DNA from: Apricaphanius iberus | Lineage: Eukaryota; Chordata; Actinopteri; Cyprinodontiformes; Aphaniidae | Assembly: GCA_028564705.1 (NCBI GenBank) | Contig: JAPXFQ010002854.1 | Span: 124,001 to 188,000 of the forward strand | Length of the DNA: 64,000 nt | Direction of reading: 5' to 3' | The notes under the pieces: model-generated | What the model saw: only the letters and a program-made list of their open reading frames with translations | Told to the model about the DNA's origin: nothing | Database searches by the model: none | Position numbers and translations under genes: made by a program | Shown here: one piece after another, positions 12,002 through 23,943 of the stretch | Layout: the number at the start of each line of letters is the position of its first letter | How positions within the stretch are numbered: position 1 is the stretch's first letter

Positions 12002-12290
12002 AAGCGTGGTGCACATGTGAGTTGCCCTGTTCCTGACTACCAGAATCAACATGGAAATGTTTTTTCTCTCCTAAAAACAGACCAAGCTATCAGGGATCAG
12101 TGGATGACATTCATTTACAATGGGGCGATTCCTACAACTCTTCCCACTGGCTTAGGTGTGTGTGCAAAACATTTTACGGCAGAATCATTTACTAATTTGG
12201 GGCATGATCAGGCAAAGTTGGCATCGAAGATCCGTTTGGAAAAAGGGGCCATTCCAACAATCCAAGACTTGCCTGCAATTGAAACGGTAA

Positions 12291-13110
12291 TGCTGCCTTC
12301 AGACCAAGGGCTTTGTCAGTGTCAGGCAAAGCTCACAAAGCATCTAGTTTGGCACTACTATGTTGAAGCTTGCAAAGTCTGCCATTTCTGAGCAAAAAAG
12401 AGTGCATGGGCGGGGCTTCTTCTGTTGCAGGACACTCTGAACTATGGCAAATAGTATTGAGAGAGTGCCTTGGCTTTATTTGCTAAATAAAGCTAGACAA
12501 CGTTGACTTTGGCAACATCAGTCCCGTTTGTGGATACACCCTATTCTACGGATGCATTCTGAGTTTGGGGAGTTTAACCATTTGCTCCATGAGCTGCGTA
12601 TGGATGAGGTTCGCTTTCAGCTGTATTTCCGTCTGTCCCACGCCCAGTTTGACGACCTCCTGGGCCTCATCGGAGCTCGAATCGCCTACCAGGACACCAA
12701 CTACAGGTGCTCTATTCCTCCCGAAGAGCGCCTGTGCATCCGTCTTTGGTAAGTGTTATTTATGATTTTTTAAAATAAATCTGCGTTTTCTAGACTTAAA
12801 TGTAGGTTTTTCCTGCTCCCACTACATTCAAAATACGTGTAGTGACATCACTACAATGATGAGCTCGGATTGGTTAACGCGCCGCTTCAGGGCCGTCAGC
12901 ACCATCAAAAGTTAAACTAGCAGAACTTCTGCGTTGCTGGCTTTATGAGCTTTGAAGCATGAAAAGCATGAAAAGCTTGAAAAGTTGACGGAGCCAAAGC
13001 TCACAAAGCGCCGCAGAGACCGTGACAGTCCTGCAACGGTCTCCACCGTAGACTTAACATGTAATCTTGACGTTGCAGATGCTGACAAAGCCCTTGGTCT
13101 GAATGCACCA
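12291..13110 (+). mobile_element. Harbinger element, internally deleted, inserted in a splice donor
   Basis: Inverted termini share TTCAGACCAAGGGCTTTG (12297-12314, and its reverse complement at 13087-13104). They are flanked by TAA at 12288-12290 and 13111-13113, the 3-bp TWA duplication of the PIF/Harbinger superfamily. The element is 820 bp and keeps only the first transposase exon. Removing it restores the flanking sequence ACG|GTAAGG, a good splice donor at the end of the THAP exon. Confidence 0.85.
12500..12750 (+). pseudogene. HARBI1-like transposase, first exon only
   Basis: The reading frame carries WIHPILRMHSEFGEFNHL, then LHELRMDEVRFQLYFRLS, AQFDDLLGLIGARI and YQDTNYRCSIPPEERLC. 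This is the N-terminal helical region of fish Harbinger nucleases (family pattern WVHPI...REFGEYHHL...LRLDxxRFxxYFRMS). It ends at a GTAAGT donor at 12751. One stop lies upstream (near 12506). All DDE catalytic exons are gone, so this copy could only move with help from a full element. Confidence 0.75.
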
Positions 13111-14820
13111 TAAGGCTGTGTTTTTATTGCTCTACTGTGTGTAACAAACAGCAGCTAACAGCTAATGCGGCTATTGTATGCTACTGGGAGTATCTTGGAT
13201 GTAAACACATGGAATGGCTGCTACTTTGCTTACCTCAAATGACTTTGGTTTACACTACAGTAGTGACGGTACAGGAGTCCATGCTCAGTGTCTAAAACGG
13301 TTAGCTAAATGCAATTATGAAAACAATACACCACAAAACATTATTAGACAAGCTCATGCAAAAATACAGTCAAAAAGCTTTATGTTAGTGGGGCTTCTGT
13401 AAATTTTAAAGGCAATGTTGTATTTTTCCTTTTGGAATTTGTTGTGATTACAATTTCAGTAACAATAGGTACTGTCACATTTATTGAGTTATTGCAGTAT
13501 TTTGTGTCTTTGTACCACTTGAATTAATGAAACACTCATATATTTTATTTTTTACTTTGAATTTTAATATATTTATTTATTTTCATTATACAATTATTAG
13601 GCTAGCACATCTCATGCAGTGCCTGGTACCAGTACTGCCGTTGTATAAAACATGTGAGATGTTGGCTGCCAGACAGAAACCGGGGTGCTGGAATCAAATG
13701 GAACGCAACTGTCCTTTAAAACTTTAAGACCACACTTCAAAAGTGAAGGCATGTAGACTCTAAATTTTTGTTTTTGTAAAATACAAAATGACAAGGCATT
13801 TCATAATATTCATGGAAGAGGTAAACATCTAATTTTCTTTTTTTTCTTGTGTTGTCATGCCTGTCTGTTTCTTTGCATAAAAGGAACCCAGACAACAGTC
13901 AAGACCACTACTGATGTAGGCATCTGCAAATTCCATCCTGTCCATCCATGGTCCTCAACACCAACAAAGCCACTGATGAAGAGGCCTCGTTTCATGGAGG
14001 AGGACGAACATGAGGCCAGTACTGCAGAGGCTAGCTCCACTTTTATGGCACCAGAAGCAGATGACTCCACGTATAATCCCGAAGATTCAGTTAACGTGTT
14101 AACTGAATCAATGGTAAGTTAGTCTGATTCAAGAAAACTTGCCCAATTATTATTTAACCTGTTTTTGTCCTACTTCAGTTGCTGTTTTTAAATATACATC
14201 ATGTCACATCTTATGTGAGTACTTATGTATTTGATTGTCAGCAAGGGTCAGTTGCTGTATGTCAACATCTACTAAAAGCTGGAATATGTAGTATTCCCTT
14301 TTCATTTGAATTGGACTTCAACATATAAACCTGCACTTATACATTGTACTTGCATGTGACTGTTTTCACTCTGTTAATGTAGGGAAGACACCAGCCCCAC
14401 TCCTGACAAGTCTTCGGCCTTTCCCAAAATGAGAAAGCTGTTGGTCTTTGAAGAATACCTCATGGAGCTATTTGAGAAGTGCCCAGTGTGTACGGAAGTT
14501 TGTGAGGTACATTCATGGCAGTTTGTCATGTCCACATTGCCAGTACCAACGACGGAGGAAGAGTCAGCCAGTTCTTGGACACTCCACACCAGCGGGAAAT
14601 TTACAGCTTTCTACAGCTATCTACGTGTCTGGTGCTTCTTTCTTCAACATAAAGAAGGTATGTCCCAGGACTTTGTCTAAAATTGTTATTGTAGCTTTAT
14701 AAAAAGATTAACTTTGACAATGGAATGATCTTCATTCAACGGCTGAGGTTTGGGGTTCATCCACTTGATGTTGCAAGGTGAGGTGATAAATAGCAAATAG
14801 CAACACTGCTTAGTGTATTT

Positions 14821-16288
14821 CAATTCAATTCAGTTTATTTATATAGCGCCGTTTCACAACAGATGTCATCTCAAGGCACTTTACAAGAGTTATTACAATA
14901 CAATGTTTAATGTAGAAATTAGAGAACCACAGAAGATTGCGTCGTGTAATTCTGAGCAATCCCACACTGAGCAAGCATGAAGCGACAGTGGAAAGGAAAA
15001 ACTCCCTTTTAACAGGAAGAAACCTCCGGCAGAACCAGGCTCAGCACAAGCGGTCATCTGCCGAGACCGTCTGTGGTTTGGAGAATACAGAACAAAGATA
15101 CAGAACTTGAACTGACAGCACATCATGCAGTTGGGGAGAAGTAGGAGAGAAAGCAGGAACAGACTCTAATAATGTCCTCCAAAAGCCTAGCCTAAAGCAG
15201 CATAGCTACTATCATTAACCTGTCTCCTAGCAACTAGGAGACCTAGCTACTAACACTCTCTATCTGGCTTACATTAATCTATCTCTACCTAGCTACTCTA
15301 CCTCTTCCTGTCTCTTCCTAGCTTTTGACACTCTACCTGACTACTAACATTAACCTTTCTCTTCCTAGCTACCTGTCTAACCTGTCTCTAACTACATGTT
15401 AACCTGTCTCTAACTGTAAGCTTTGTCAAAGAGGAAAGCTTTAAGCCTAGTTTTAAAGATAGACAAGTTGTTTGCTTCACGAACCAACCCTGGGAGCTGG
15501 TTCCATAGGAGGGGAGCCTGATAGCTAAAAGATCTGCCACTCATTCTACTTTTAGAAATCCTAGGAACTACCAGTAAACCTGCACTCTGAGAGCGAAGGG
15601 CCCTGCCAGGAACATATGGAAGAATCAGGTCTCTTATGTATGATGGAGCTAGATTATTAGCTTTATATGTCAGAAGGAGGATCTTGAATTATATTCTAGA
15701 TTTTACTGGGAGCCAGTGAAGAGAAGCTAAAACAGGGGAAATCTGATCTCTTCTTTTAATATTCATCAGAATCCTAGCAGCAGCATTTTGGACTAACTGA
15801 TGACTTTCAATTGTTTTCCGTGGACTACCTGATAATAAAGAGTTATAGTTATCCAGCCTTGAAGTACAAAGGCATGGACTAGTTTTTCAGCATCACTCCT
15901 GAACAGGATGGGTCTAATTTTTGCAATATTCCTAAGGTGAAAAAAGGAAATCCTAGAGACTTCTTTAATGTGAGATCTAAATGACATATCTTGGTCAAAA
16001 ATAAAACAGAGGTTCTTCGCTTACTGGAGGCCAATTTAATGCAGTCAAGGTGAAGGGGTTGACTAAGTAGTTTCTTTTTCAGAGTTTCTGGTCCAAAGAC
16101 GACAACTTCTGTTTTATCAGAAGCAAGAAGTTTAGAGTCATCCAAATTTTTATGTCTTCCAGACATGCCTGTAGTCTACCTAACTGATTGGATTCATCAG
16201 GATTTATGGATAGATATAGCTGTGTATCATCAGCGTAACTATGGAATTTTATCCCATGCTGCCTAATTATTTTACCAATAGGAAGGGT
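14821..16288 (-). mobile_element. L2-clade LINE copy C, 3' part
   Basis: Starts with the reversed family tail caattcaattcagtttattta and runs through the same 3' UTR as copy B, but without the 28S insert (at the matching site it reads cactctctatctggctta). The coding part on the minus strand includes YADDTQLYLSINPDES, LQACLEDIKIWMTLNF and ISFFHLRNIAKIRPIL. It is broken by shifts and stops, and stops abruptly after the LPIGKII segment at about 16288. It cuts off the Kolobok gene to its left. Confidence 0.85.
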
Positions 16289-16289
16289 A

Positions 16290-17560
16290 GGGTTATAATC
16301 AGAATCAGCTTTAATGGCCAAGTATGACACATACAAGAATGATGCATACAAGGAATTTACAGATACAGTACAACCTGTCCAAGATCATTACAAACAACAA
16401 CAACAACAACAAACAGATCCAGGTCACTGTTGGGCATGCAGCCACCGAGCGACGCTCCCGTTTATGAAACATAGAGAAGTAAACATCTGGGGAGGGGAGG
16501 GTTCCACGGTGAGGGGAAAAAAACGCTCACCTGTGTTGTGGGTCCGTACAGCACTCAAAACGCAGGTAATTGAAAAAACCACACCAACAAACATTTAAGC
16601 ACATATTCAGATTAACAATGACACATCAGGAGGGATGGGCAGGTATGAGCTCCAGTCCACAGGTTAACGCGCTGCCATCGAGGCGCGCTGTTATCCAGCT
16701 TCCTGTTGCAGGAGAAAAATTGAGGAGACAGCGAGACGGTGTGTGTGAATGTGAGTGTGTGTAACCATGTCAGTGTGTGAGTCAGTAGATGCAGGTGTAC
16801 GGGGGAGAGGAGACTCTGTTGACATTCTTCTCAGGGACATTTGATTAGGACCAGGTTGAAGGTCTTCATGGGAGCCAAAATATAAATTGTTTGGATTGCA
16901 GGGAGATATAAAATATTCCTTTCTGCCCCTTCAGTCTGTCAGTGGTTTCTTTTATAGTCTAATTCAGCCAAATTGTAGTTCAAATTAAAGTTCAAAATCC
17001 AAATTAATTCCCAGATTAATAGTTCCAAATCCAATTAATTTCCAGTTGCCCCAATCCGTACCGACAGTTTCTCCAAGTCCGATGACAAATTGCGGATGAG
17101 TCCCAGAGCGCCGGCCAGATCGCCTCTTACAGCGTCTGTTCTGCGTCCCAGCTCCCCCAGCATTTGGTTCTGAGTCCCATCAGTACGAATCAACGCATCC
17201 AGCTGTTCCTTCAGCCGTCCAATCGCTTCCAGAACAGTGACCAATCTCGACCGTGTTTCAGATCTTTGTTGCCATTTTTCGGTAGTTCCAGTAACTGCCC
17301 ATTCCAATCAGCAGAAACCCGATCACCATGATTGACACCCCGGTTGACCCTTACCGGTGCTTCGTAGAGTTGAGTAGATTTTATCAATAGCATTCAGACA
17401 CCAGCTGACCATTTCCATCTTCGCTTATTCAGTTTGGTTTCAGAGGAAATTGCCAAAATATACTCCAGATAGAGGCACAGGAGACAGACAGCTGTGGGAT
17501 AAGACACAGGAGGAGGAGGGAGGGAAAAAAGCGACCGTCCTCGCCGAGAGCTGAGCAGAA
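16290..17560 (-). mobile_element. Unclassified retroelement-like repeat with decayed coiled-coil ORF
   Basis: The left end has the 'aatcagaatcagctttaatggccaag' type tail seen at the 3' ends of Rex1-like fish LINEs, so the element reads on the minus strand. Minus-strand frames give, in order, CLNAIDKIYSTLRSTGKG (from about 17421), a hydrophobic stretch SGFLLIGMGSYW, then a leucine-patterned segment at 17035-17307 (VLEAIGRLKEQLDALI, MLGELGRRTDAVRGDL) that looks like a coiled coil. Stops and shifts separate them. A CAA repeat lies at 16397-16412. I do not recognise a named family. Part of its 3' region (cagatccaggtcactg) recurs at 58520-58540. Confidence 0.5.
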
Positions 17561-17562
17561 GA

Positions 17563-17999
17563 GATTAGACTTTAAGATCCTCCTCCTAACGTATAAAGCC
17601 CTTAATAATCAAGCTCCATAGTACATCAGAGATCTGATTGTTCCATATGTTCCTAATAGAGGACTTTGTTCTCAGACCGTCATGGCAGATGGCCGCTTTT
17701 ACTGAGCCAGGTTCTGCCGGAGGTTTCTTCCTTTTAAAGGGGAGTTTTTCCTCTCCACTGTCACTACATGCTTGCTCAGTATGAGGGATTGCTGAGGAAT
17801 TGCTGTGCTTGGAGTCTGCATGATCCGGGCACAACCTCACGTTGATAACTCCTCGCAATCTGCAGGGATTTCTTACACAGAAATCTTTTAACTAATTGGA
17901 ATGTTTGTATAATTGTATTAAAATTTCTTTTGTTGTAAAGTGCCTTGAGATGACATTTGTTGTGAACTGTCGCTATATAGATAAAAGTGAATTGAATTT
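17563..17999 (+). mobile_element. L2-clade LINE copy D, 3' fragment with internal deletion
   Basis: Matches copy B in two blocks. 17563-17675 corresponds to the reverse transcriptase tail (KILLLTYKALNNxAP) and 17676-17999 to the last part of the 3' UTR (cggaggtttcttcc, tgccttgagatgacat, ending gaattgaatttg). The 3' end of the coding region and most of the UTR between them are deleted. Orientation is opposite to copy C, on the other side of the unclassified element. Confidence 0.8.
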
Positions 18000-19734
18000 G
18001 GTTGTATTTATTTATTTGCTTACAAATTAATAGGCACATTGCTCTAGTGTTTCCTCTGTGGGGTTAATTTTTATTTCGTATAGCACTTTGAATTGCATTT
18101 CACTGTATGAACTGTTGGATCTGAGCCATGAATATATTGTATCAAAAAAGGGGTCTATGAACATCATCCCGGCATTCCAACGTGTGCAGTAGCACATACG
18201 TCGTCTCTTATTGGACGACCAATGGGAGGGCCGTCTCTCTCCCTCTCTCTACCCTCTCAACCAGCTGAGCTCTTGAAGTCCTGTCGTGCTTATTGGCAGG
18301 AGCACCAATCCATCAAACCTGCTGAAGCTCTCTGGCAGTGTGAGTGGACGTCTGCACAAATAGGAGGGGCCGCAGCACCGAAGCGGGTGGCTTAAATTCC
18401 CAAACACAGCCGAGTGCTTCCTCTTCCAACTCGCTTTCGTGGGTGGCAGGTTTCATCCAAAACTTCAAGAAGAGACTCTTTCATTCCAACACGTATGTAT
18501 TTTTCTTTTCCCTTTTTGCAACCAAACCCTCTAGTTTTCAAGCGGCCATCAAAGACTTGCCCTGTCGCTCTCCTCTTTCTCTCCCTTTTGCGTGGCTGAC
18601 GAGCCGAGCGCCCCGTTTCCCCCCCCCCTTTTTCGCGTTACCTGCTCTGAACTGACTTTTTTCTTCTTTCTCCAACCAGCCTTCTCAAAAGTAAGACCAA
18701 ACCAATTCTATTCTAAACCTGGCTGGAGCAAATTAGGAATCTTTTTCTTATATTTTGTATGTATACATGTTTCTAAATTTTTTATATCCGTTTTCATTTG
18801 AGCGCTCTGTGTTGAAGTGTACTGGTTTTTTTGTGTTGAGTAATCTATGAGCCTTGTGTTGGATTGTGAAAGTTTCATGTTTAGGGTACTGCTCGTACGT
18901 TTATTAAGTAGAGGATCTGATTATAGGAAATTATTTTGTTTTTCTTCCTTACTCTGCTGGTGGGTGTTTAGCATTAAGTGCCTTGGATTTGCACACGGAG
19001 CGTTTCTCAGAGACGTGCAGCGCCGAATGTAGTCATTAATTCTATTTTTACCTGTTATCTCAAACCAGAGCCTTTGTTAGCAGAAAGCTAGACCATTGAT
19101 AAAAGCCACAAGGTCTCTTTGTTAACGAAAAGACAACGTGGTGCCTCGCCCTAGTAATAAAAAGTAATAAACCCCCCCATTCGGCAAGCTGGGTGTTCAC
19201 AACCGTGCACCACTTCCCCGCATGCACGTGACTAGCTGCGTACAGACGTCAGTAGGAAGCACCCCGTGACGTGCCTAAGCGATGTAACCGCTGGTCGCCA
19301 TCTTGTTTACGTAGCATTAGCCTGTAGGATAGCCTGTAGGATAGCCTTTAGCGTAGCCGTTAGGTGAACTGTTTTGTGTAAGTAGTATTTCCTTATTTTT
19401 TGTGTGGTTGTGGAATACATTAGTTAAACTGCATCAAACCTTTTGTTTCTTTTATTCTGACTGTGTGTGGATTATTGCAAAGAATTCATTTTCCTTCAGA
19501 CAACTACTAATAATCAGTCTAATTATTAAAAATAAGACCGTTCTTTTAATTAGATATATGCGTTTTGCCAGTTTGATAGAAACTGGATGGTGCCCTTCTA
19601 ATAATTTGAAAATATAATTAGATTAATAATCCCTGAATTATTAATTTAATATTCTCGGGAATAACTAGATAGACCGTAACTTTTCTTAATCAATGTTTTT
19701 TATTTTTTATTATTTTTTATCCCACGGTTTTTTC
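18000..19734. other. Unassigned region with promoter-like and CT-rich parts
   Basis: No protein family was recognised. 18200-18330 has paired CCAAT boxes (ttattggacgaccaat and ttattggcaggagcaccaat), followed by CT-rich DNA to about 18660. 19320-19360 repeats cctgtaggatag. The composition suggests an old LTR or transposon promoter rather than host coding sequence. No matching second copy is in the window. Confidence 0.3.
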
Positions 19735-19737
19735 CCA

Positions 19738-19921
19738 TTATCACCCAGTGTCCGTCTCTAAGTCTAGTCCTGGGCATTGCTCTCCCTCCGCCAACCCCAG
19801 TGGGTGCTGATGATATGGAGGAACAGACACACCCTCAGCACCCACAGCGAACCAACAATCGAACCCAGGACCTTCTAGCTGTGAGGTGAGCTGCGCTACC
19901 AGTTGCGCCACCGTGCTCCCT
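19738..19921 (-). repeat. tRNA-headed SINE (DANA/HE1-like)
   Basis: On the minus strand the unit begins gggagcacggtggcgcaact, with a polymerase III A-box-like word, and about 45 bp later has the B box GGGTTCGATTG after ggtcctg. This head (acggtggcgcag...ggtcctgggttcga) is typical of tRNA-derived fish SINEs. It is not a folded tRNA gene: the acceptor stem is absent. The tail after the head is poorly conserved. Confidence 0.65.
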
Positions 19922-20534
19922 ACTTTATCAATTTTTAATTCACAAATTAAGTTGATTGACTGATTGATTTCAACAGTGGGAACCCCTGTATAACTTGGCA
20001 AGAAACAAACTGACCACGGAGACTGAGGTAAGAGAAACTATAATGAGAAGCTAAAAGAGAGCGTCTAAGATGATGATCCAGCAGGCGTTTGTACAAGTCT
20101 ACACAACTCAACTAGTTTATATGTTCATGTCAGCGAGTATGGATTCATCATCTGTTGACACAACTGAAAGCATTTCCAGAGTGCTGAAGATATCCAGCAG
20201 CAGACATTGGGCAGATTGAAAAATGTCTTGCGAATGAAGCCCGAAGATTATTCGATGAACATCCTTCATTGAAGGTGTAAAGAGATGTGAAAAAGACTTA
20301 ATTCATTAGTGCAAATTGCAGGAGCACACTAGGGCTGGGCGATATGTCTACAATTTTATATCCCGATACAGCTCAGTTTTCAGAGCTGAGTATATCCCCT
20401 TTAGAAAGTATGAATTTAATCGGTAGCTCAATGAAAAAAAGAACAATTTCCAAACTTTCCACAAGGCCGAATTTGCTTGAACACTTATTTAACTCCATAA
20501 CATGAAATTAAGGTTAATAATCTAATTAAGATCA

Positions 20535-21961
20535 CAAAATCTTCAGTTTTAGTCAAATTGGTTGAAGCAAAAATGATTACATCTAGTATTTTGTATGAGC
20601 ACTACGATTTTTAAGGACAGCACCAACTCTTCTAGGGATGGTCTAGGCAATCTAGGCAACATCTATCTTTTTCCGTTCTTCAAGAATAACCTATTTTAGA
20701 GTATAGATGCTGAATGGAGAGGGATTCTCAACTTGTCGCTTCAGAATTCCCCACAGGTGTTCGATTGGGTTCAGATCAAGAGAAATACTTGGCCATTAAA
20801 TCACCTTTACCCTGTTCTGCTTCAGAAATGCAACAGTAGCTTTAAGTGTGTGTTTTTGGATCATTGTCGTGTTGGAAAAGTGCACGACGACAAGTGCACG
20901 GAGTGATGGCAGCATCTTCTCCTTTTGTATAGAGCAGTACACTGTTGAGTTCATGATACCATCAATGAAATGCAGCTCCCCAACACCAGCAGCACTCATG
21001 CAGCCCCACATAAGGACACTGCAACAGCCATGTTTCACTGTAGGCGCCATTCATTTTTCTTTGAAATCCTCACCTTTACGACACCATACGGTTTTTAAAC
21101 CATTAGTTCCAAAAACAGTGATCTTGGTCTCATCACTCCAGAGTATAGAGTCCCAGTAGACTTCATTTTTTCAGCATGGTCCCTAGCAAATTCTAGGCAT
21201 GCTTTTTTGTGCATGGGCTTTAGGAGAGGCTTCCTTGATGGACAATACCCATGTATGCCATTCATCTGCAGTGTGCGCCATATGGTGTTCCAGAAAATGG
21301 TCACTCCAGTTTGGCTTTCTACTGCTTTAGATAACTGCAGTGAACTTGCATGGCGATTTTCTTCAACCCTTCTCATCAGAAGACACTCCTGTCGAGAGGT
21401 GAACTTCGGTGGACGGCCTTGTAAGATGGTTGCACTTCCATCTTTCTCATATTTTTTGATCACTTCTGCTACAGTATTTTGACTGATATGTAAAGCTTTG
21501 CCGATCTTCTTGTAGCCCTCACCTTTTTTGTGTAAAGAAATGATTTCCTTTCTCAGATTTCTCTTCCATGGGGAGCCATTACTAACGGCATGAAATGGGA
21601 AGGGCTTTTCTTTGTAAAGTAATGCCCTTTAATTGTTGTTTTATTGGAGACCTCTTAAATGAATCATTAGACTCACCTGTGGTTGAATGCCTGTTAATTA
21701 GAAATTTGTAGTTTTAAGTGTGGCTTTTTTTCCTAGGACTATAATTGGTGTACTGATTTTTCAAACATGGGCTTGAATGAATTTGTTAGGCAAATTACTT
21801 TTTTATGTGTGCAAATGAACAAATCTTGTTTGCAATCAATGGCCCACATTTGTGGGAGTATTTTGTAGTATAGTATATCATACAAAATGTTGGTTCTGAA
21901 AGGAAGCTAAAGGTTTTCTGAAAAACGTAGTGGGGTGTACTCATTTATGCAGAGCACTGTA
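20535..21961 (-). mobile_element. Tc1/mariner element, one end lost
   Basis: The right end reads tactcatttatgcagagcactgta followed by TA, matching the outer end of a Tc1-type inverted repeat with TA target duplication. The expected partner terminus near 20500 is not found, so the left end is deleted or replaced. The element sits inside the hAT-type MITE. Confidence 0.7.
20600..21592 (-). pseudogene. Tc1-type transposase, broken
   Basis: Minus-strand reading starts near 21590 and gives an N-terminal paired-like helix-turn-helix (LRKEIISLHKKGEGYKKIGK, ALHISQNTVAEVIKKYEKDG), the GRPPKFT hook between the two DNA-binding halves, and a second HTH (LSKAVESQTGVTI). Then comes the DDE region in changing frames: text near 21110-21150 corresponds to the WSDETK block, VLMWGCMSAAGVGELHFIDG follows, then the shifted second aspartate block (near 20860), and LNPIEHLWGILKRQVE with the last acidic residue (near 20720). 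At least three frameshifts inactivate it. Confidence 0.85.
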
Positions 21962-23027
21962 TATCCAATAACAATATACTTTATGATATAGCATTTTTCT
22001 GTTAATTTATTTCATAAATAGTTTATAAAAATGTACAATGTGGAAATGGAGTTTTAAATGATAGATGATAACACCACCACCCAGACTCATCATGTATTGA
22101 TCTCCTTCAACCTGTGGGAGTTATGGATAACAGTGATCTGTTAGTAGAACGGCTCAGCTCTACACTCTGCCTTTGAATTGAACATATTATTTGAAAAGCA
22201 TTTAAATTTTGTTGAATACCTGCTGTCACTTTTTTTCTTAACTTTACACCACATTTTGCCTGTTGTGTTTTTTGGTTCTTTGTCCTCATGCACCCTCTCG
22301 TTTTAATTTTTTCACTATCTGCATGTTTACTATTTAAAAGAGAGGTGTTATGTCGATGTGTGTTCCCCCTTCAAGATGTGTTCCGACTCAACCCACATGC
22401 GAGGCGGCTGCTGCTCGTAAATGTTAAACGGATGGATCATGTTAGTTTTAGGCACTGTTTCCCGAATAGTAGGATTAGGAAAATAGTCAAATTATGGTTA
22501 TCGATGCCATCTGGATATAAGAAGACCAACGCAGATCAGACAACAGTTGTTTGTAAAGTTTACCAACTCCCGGTCCGACTAACGGACTCCAACACTACAC
22601 ATTCATTTTATTAGAACCAAAACAATGAAAACAGAGAGTCAATGAGCAAAAGCAGAGTCGAGTCGGGGCGTAAACTCTGATAAACTCCGACAAACTCCAG
22701 ATACAGAAGCTGTACCACACCACTGATCTGTTGCTAGCGAACAAAACGTCTTTTGGGGCTGGTATCGTTCTGTGAGAGACGCTTTTTTTCTGCTCATACT
22801 GTGCATCGGGAGGGGAGGCGAGACATGCAGGGAGACCAACTTTGGATTGTCTGACAATCCTGTTTAGATCCCTGGTATGAAATGTGTTGGTTACAGTCAT
22901 CTTCCCTGTCTGTTTACTAATGTAAAACCCCATCGTCGCTTAAAAAATAGTGGTTCAAATAAAACGATAGACATTCTCTATCGTCCTGACGATATCATTT
23001 GTCATATCGCCCAGCTCTAGAGCACTT

Positions 23028-23284
23028 GGACTGAACTTATATAACTATTTTCTAGTCATACTGACCACTCAAAGCGCTTTACATTGAAGCCACATTCACC
23101 CACTCATACTCACATTCATACACGCCAACATAACTCGGTTGGACAATGTAGAATTTTTGGGGTTAAGTGCCTTGCCCAGGGGCACATCGACATGTGACTG
23201 GAGGAAGCTGGAATCGAACCTACGACCCTCCGATTGCAATCCAACTACTTGCAACGGAGTCTATTCTCTGAGCCACAGTCGCCC
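23028..23284 (-). repeat. tRNA-headed SINE, family 2, copy 1
   Basis: On the minus strand it starts GGGCGACTGTGGCTCAG (A-box region), has a B-box-like GTAGGTTCGATTCC, then cagcttcctccagtcacatgtcgatgtg, and ends in tagaaaatag...gttcagtcc. Two more copies in the same orientation lie at 41505-41594 and 41834-42089. The tRNA-like head is mutated here (a tandem-like change in the D-arm side). Confidence 0.7.
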
Positions 23285-23330
23285 TGTGCCCTTTGGTCTT
23301 GACGGGAAATTGCTTTACAAGACTCCCCAG

Positions 23331-23943
23331 TAGGGCTGAACGATTTTTGAAAATAATCTAATTGCGATTTTTTTTCTTCAATATTGCAATTGCGATTTAA
23401 TGTGCAATTATTTTTGTGGGGCTTTTGTCATGCATTTTTTAATTAGTGCAATCAAAAATACTGTGTATTATAAACATATTTTTATACATAATTTATTCTA
23501 TTCCATAAGATGATTTACTTATTTTAAGACAAAGGCAAATATTAACGACTTTATCTAGTTTTAATCATCACACTGGAATGTCATCGGTGTTGTTCTGCAA
23601 TCAAGGTTTTCTTTCTTTTGATCCCAGCTAGTAATTCCCTCGGGCTGCAATGTTTTCCTCCATGTGGTTATCCAGGAAGTAGGATGCTTGAAGGAACAAG
23701 CTCTGATTTTTTATTCTCCATCGATCTAATGCACTTTCAGACTCTGGAATGGCTCCGTAGAGTGGTTTGATCTGAGGTCAGTTGTTGTAAAATACTCCGC
23801 TGTTTTCGGTGCGGCTTTACCTTTCTGTCGGCATTTTTTAGCAGATATGTTTACATCAAGTCAAATCGCAGCCTTTGCGATTAGGAAATTGCATTTTACC
23901 AAATCGCGATTTAATTGCATATGCAATTAATCGTTCAGCCCTA
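23331..23943. mobile_element. hAT-type MITE, clean copy (sibling of 6309-10663)
   Basis: Termini TAGGGCTGAACGATT and AATCGTTCAGCCCTA are near-perfect inverted repeats. They are flanked by perfect 8-bp direct repeats ctccccag at 23323-23330 and 23944-23951. The element is 613 bp with no coding potential. It is the reference for the internal order of the larger, LINE-split copy. Confidence 0.9.

Larger units (their letters stand above)
12002..14657 (+). pseudogene. THAP-domain Kolobok-type transposase, 5' half only
   Basis: Four exon-like pieces are seen. Exon 1 (about 12002-12286) encodes a THAP zinc finger: VSCPVPDYQNQHGN, WMTFIYN, VCAKHFTAESF. Exon 2 (about 13619-13749) reads DVGCQTETGVLESNGTQLS, FKTLRPHF. 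Exon 3 (13883-14113) has SSTPTKPLMKRPRF and an acidic linker, with tag-like acceptor and gtaagt donor. Exon 4 (14384-14657) has KLLVFEEYLMELFEKCPVC, then in another frame CPHCQYQ and SQPVLGHTPAGNLQLSTA-like text, the zinc-ribbon segment before the Kolobok catalytic core. The catalytic exons are absent; an L2 fragment starts at 14821. Stops in exon 2 and a shift in exon 4 confirm decay. THAP proteins bind DNA at element ends; this copy is inactive. Confidence 0.75.
20330..23019. mobile_element. hAT-type nonautonomous element (TAGGGCTGGGCGATATG family)
   Basis: Left terminus TAGGGCTGGGCGATATG and right terminus CATATCGCCCAGCTCTA are inverted repeats. The flanking 8-mers are gagcacac (20322-20329) and gagcactt (23020-23027), 6 of 8 identical, fitting an old hAT duplication. 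It has no hAT transposase; its middle contains a Tc1 copy. The remaining internal sequence (21962-22990) shows no recognisable gene. Confidence 0.75.
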
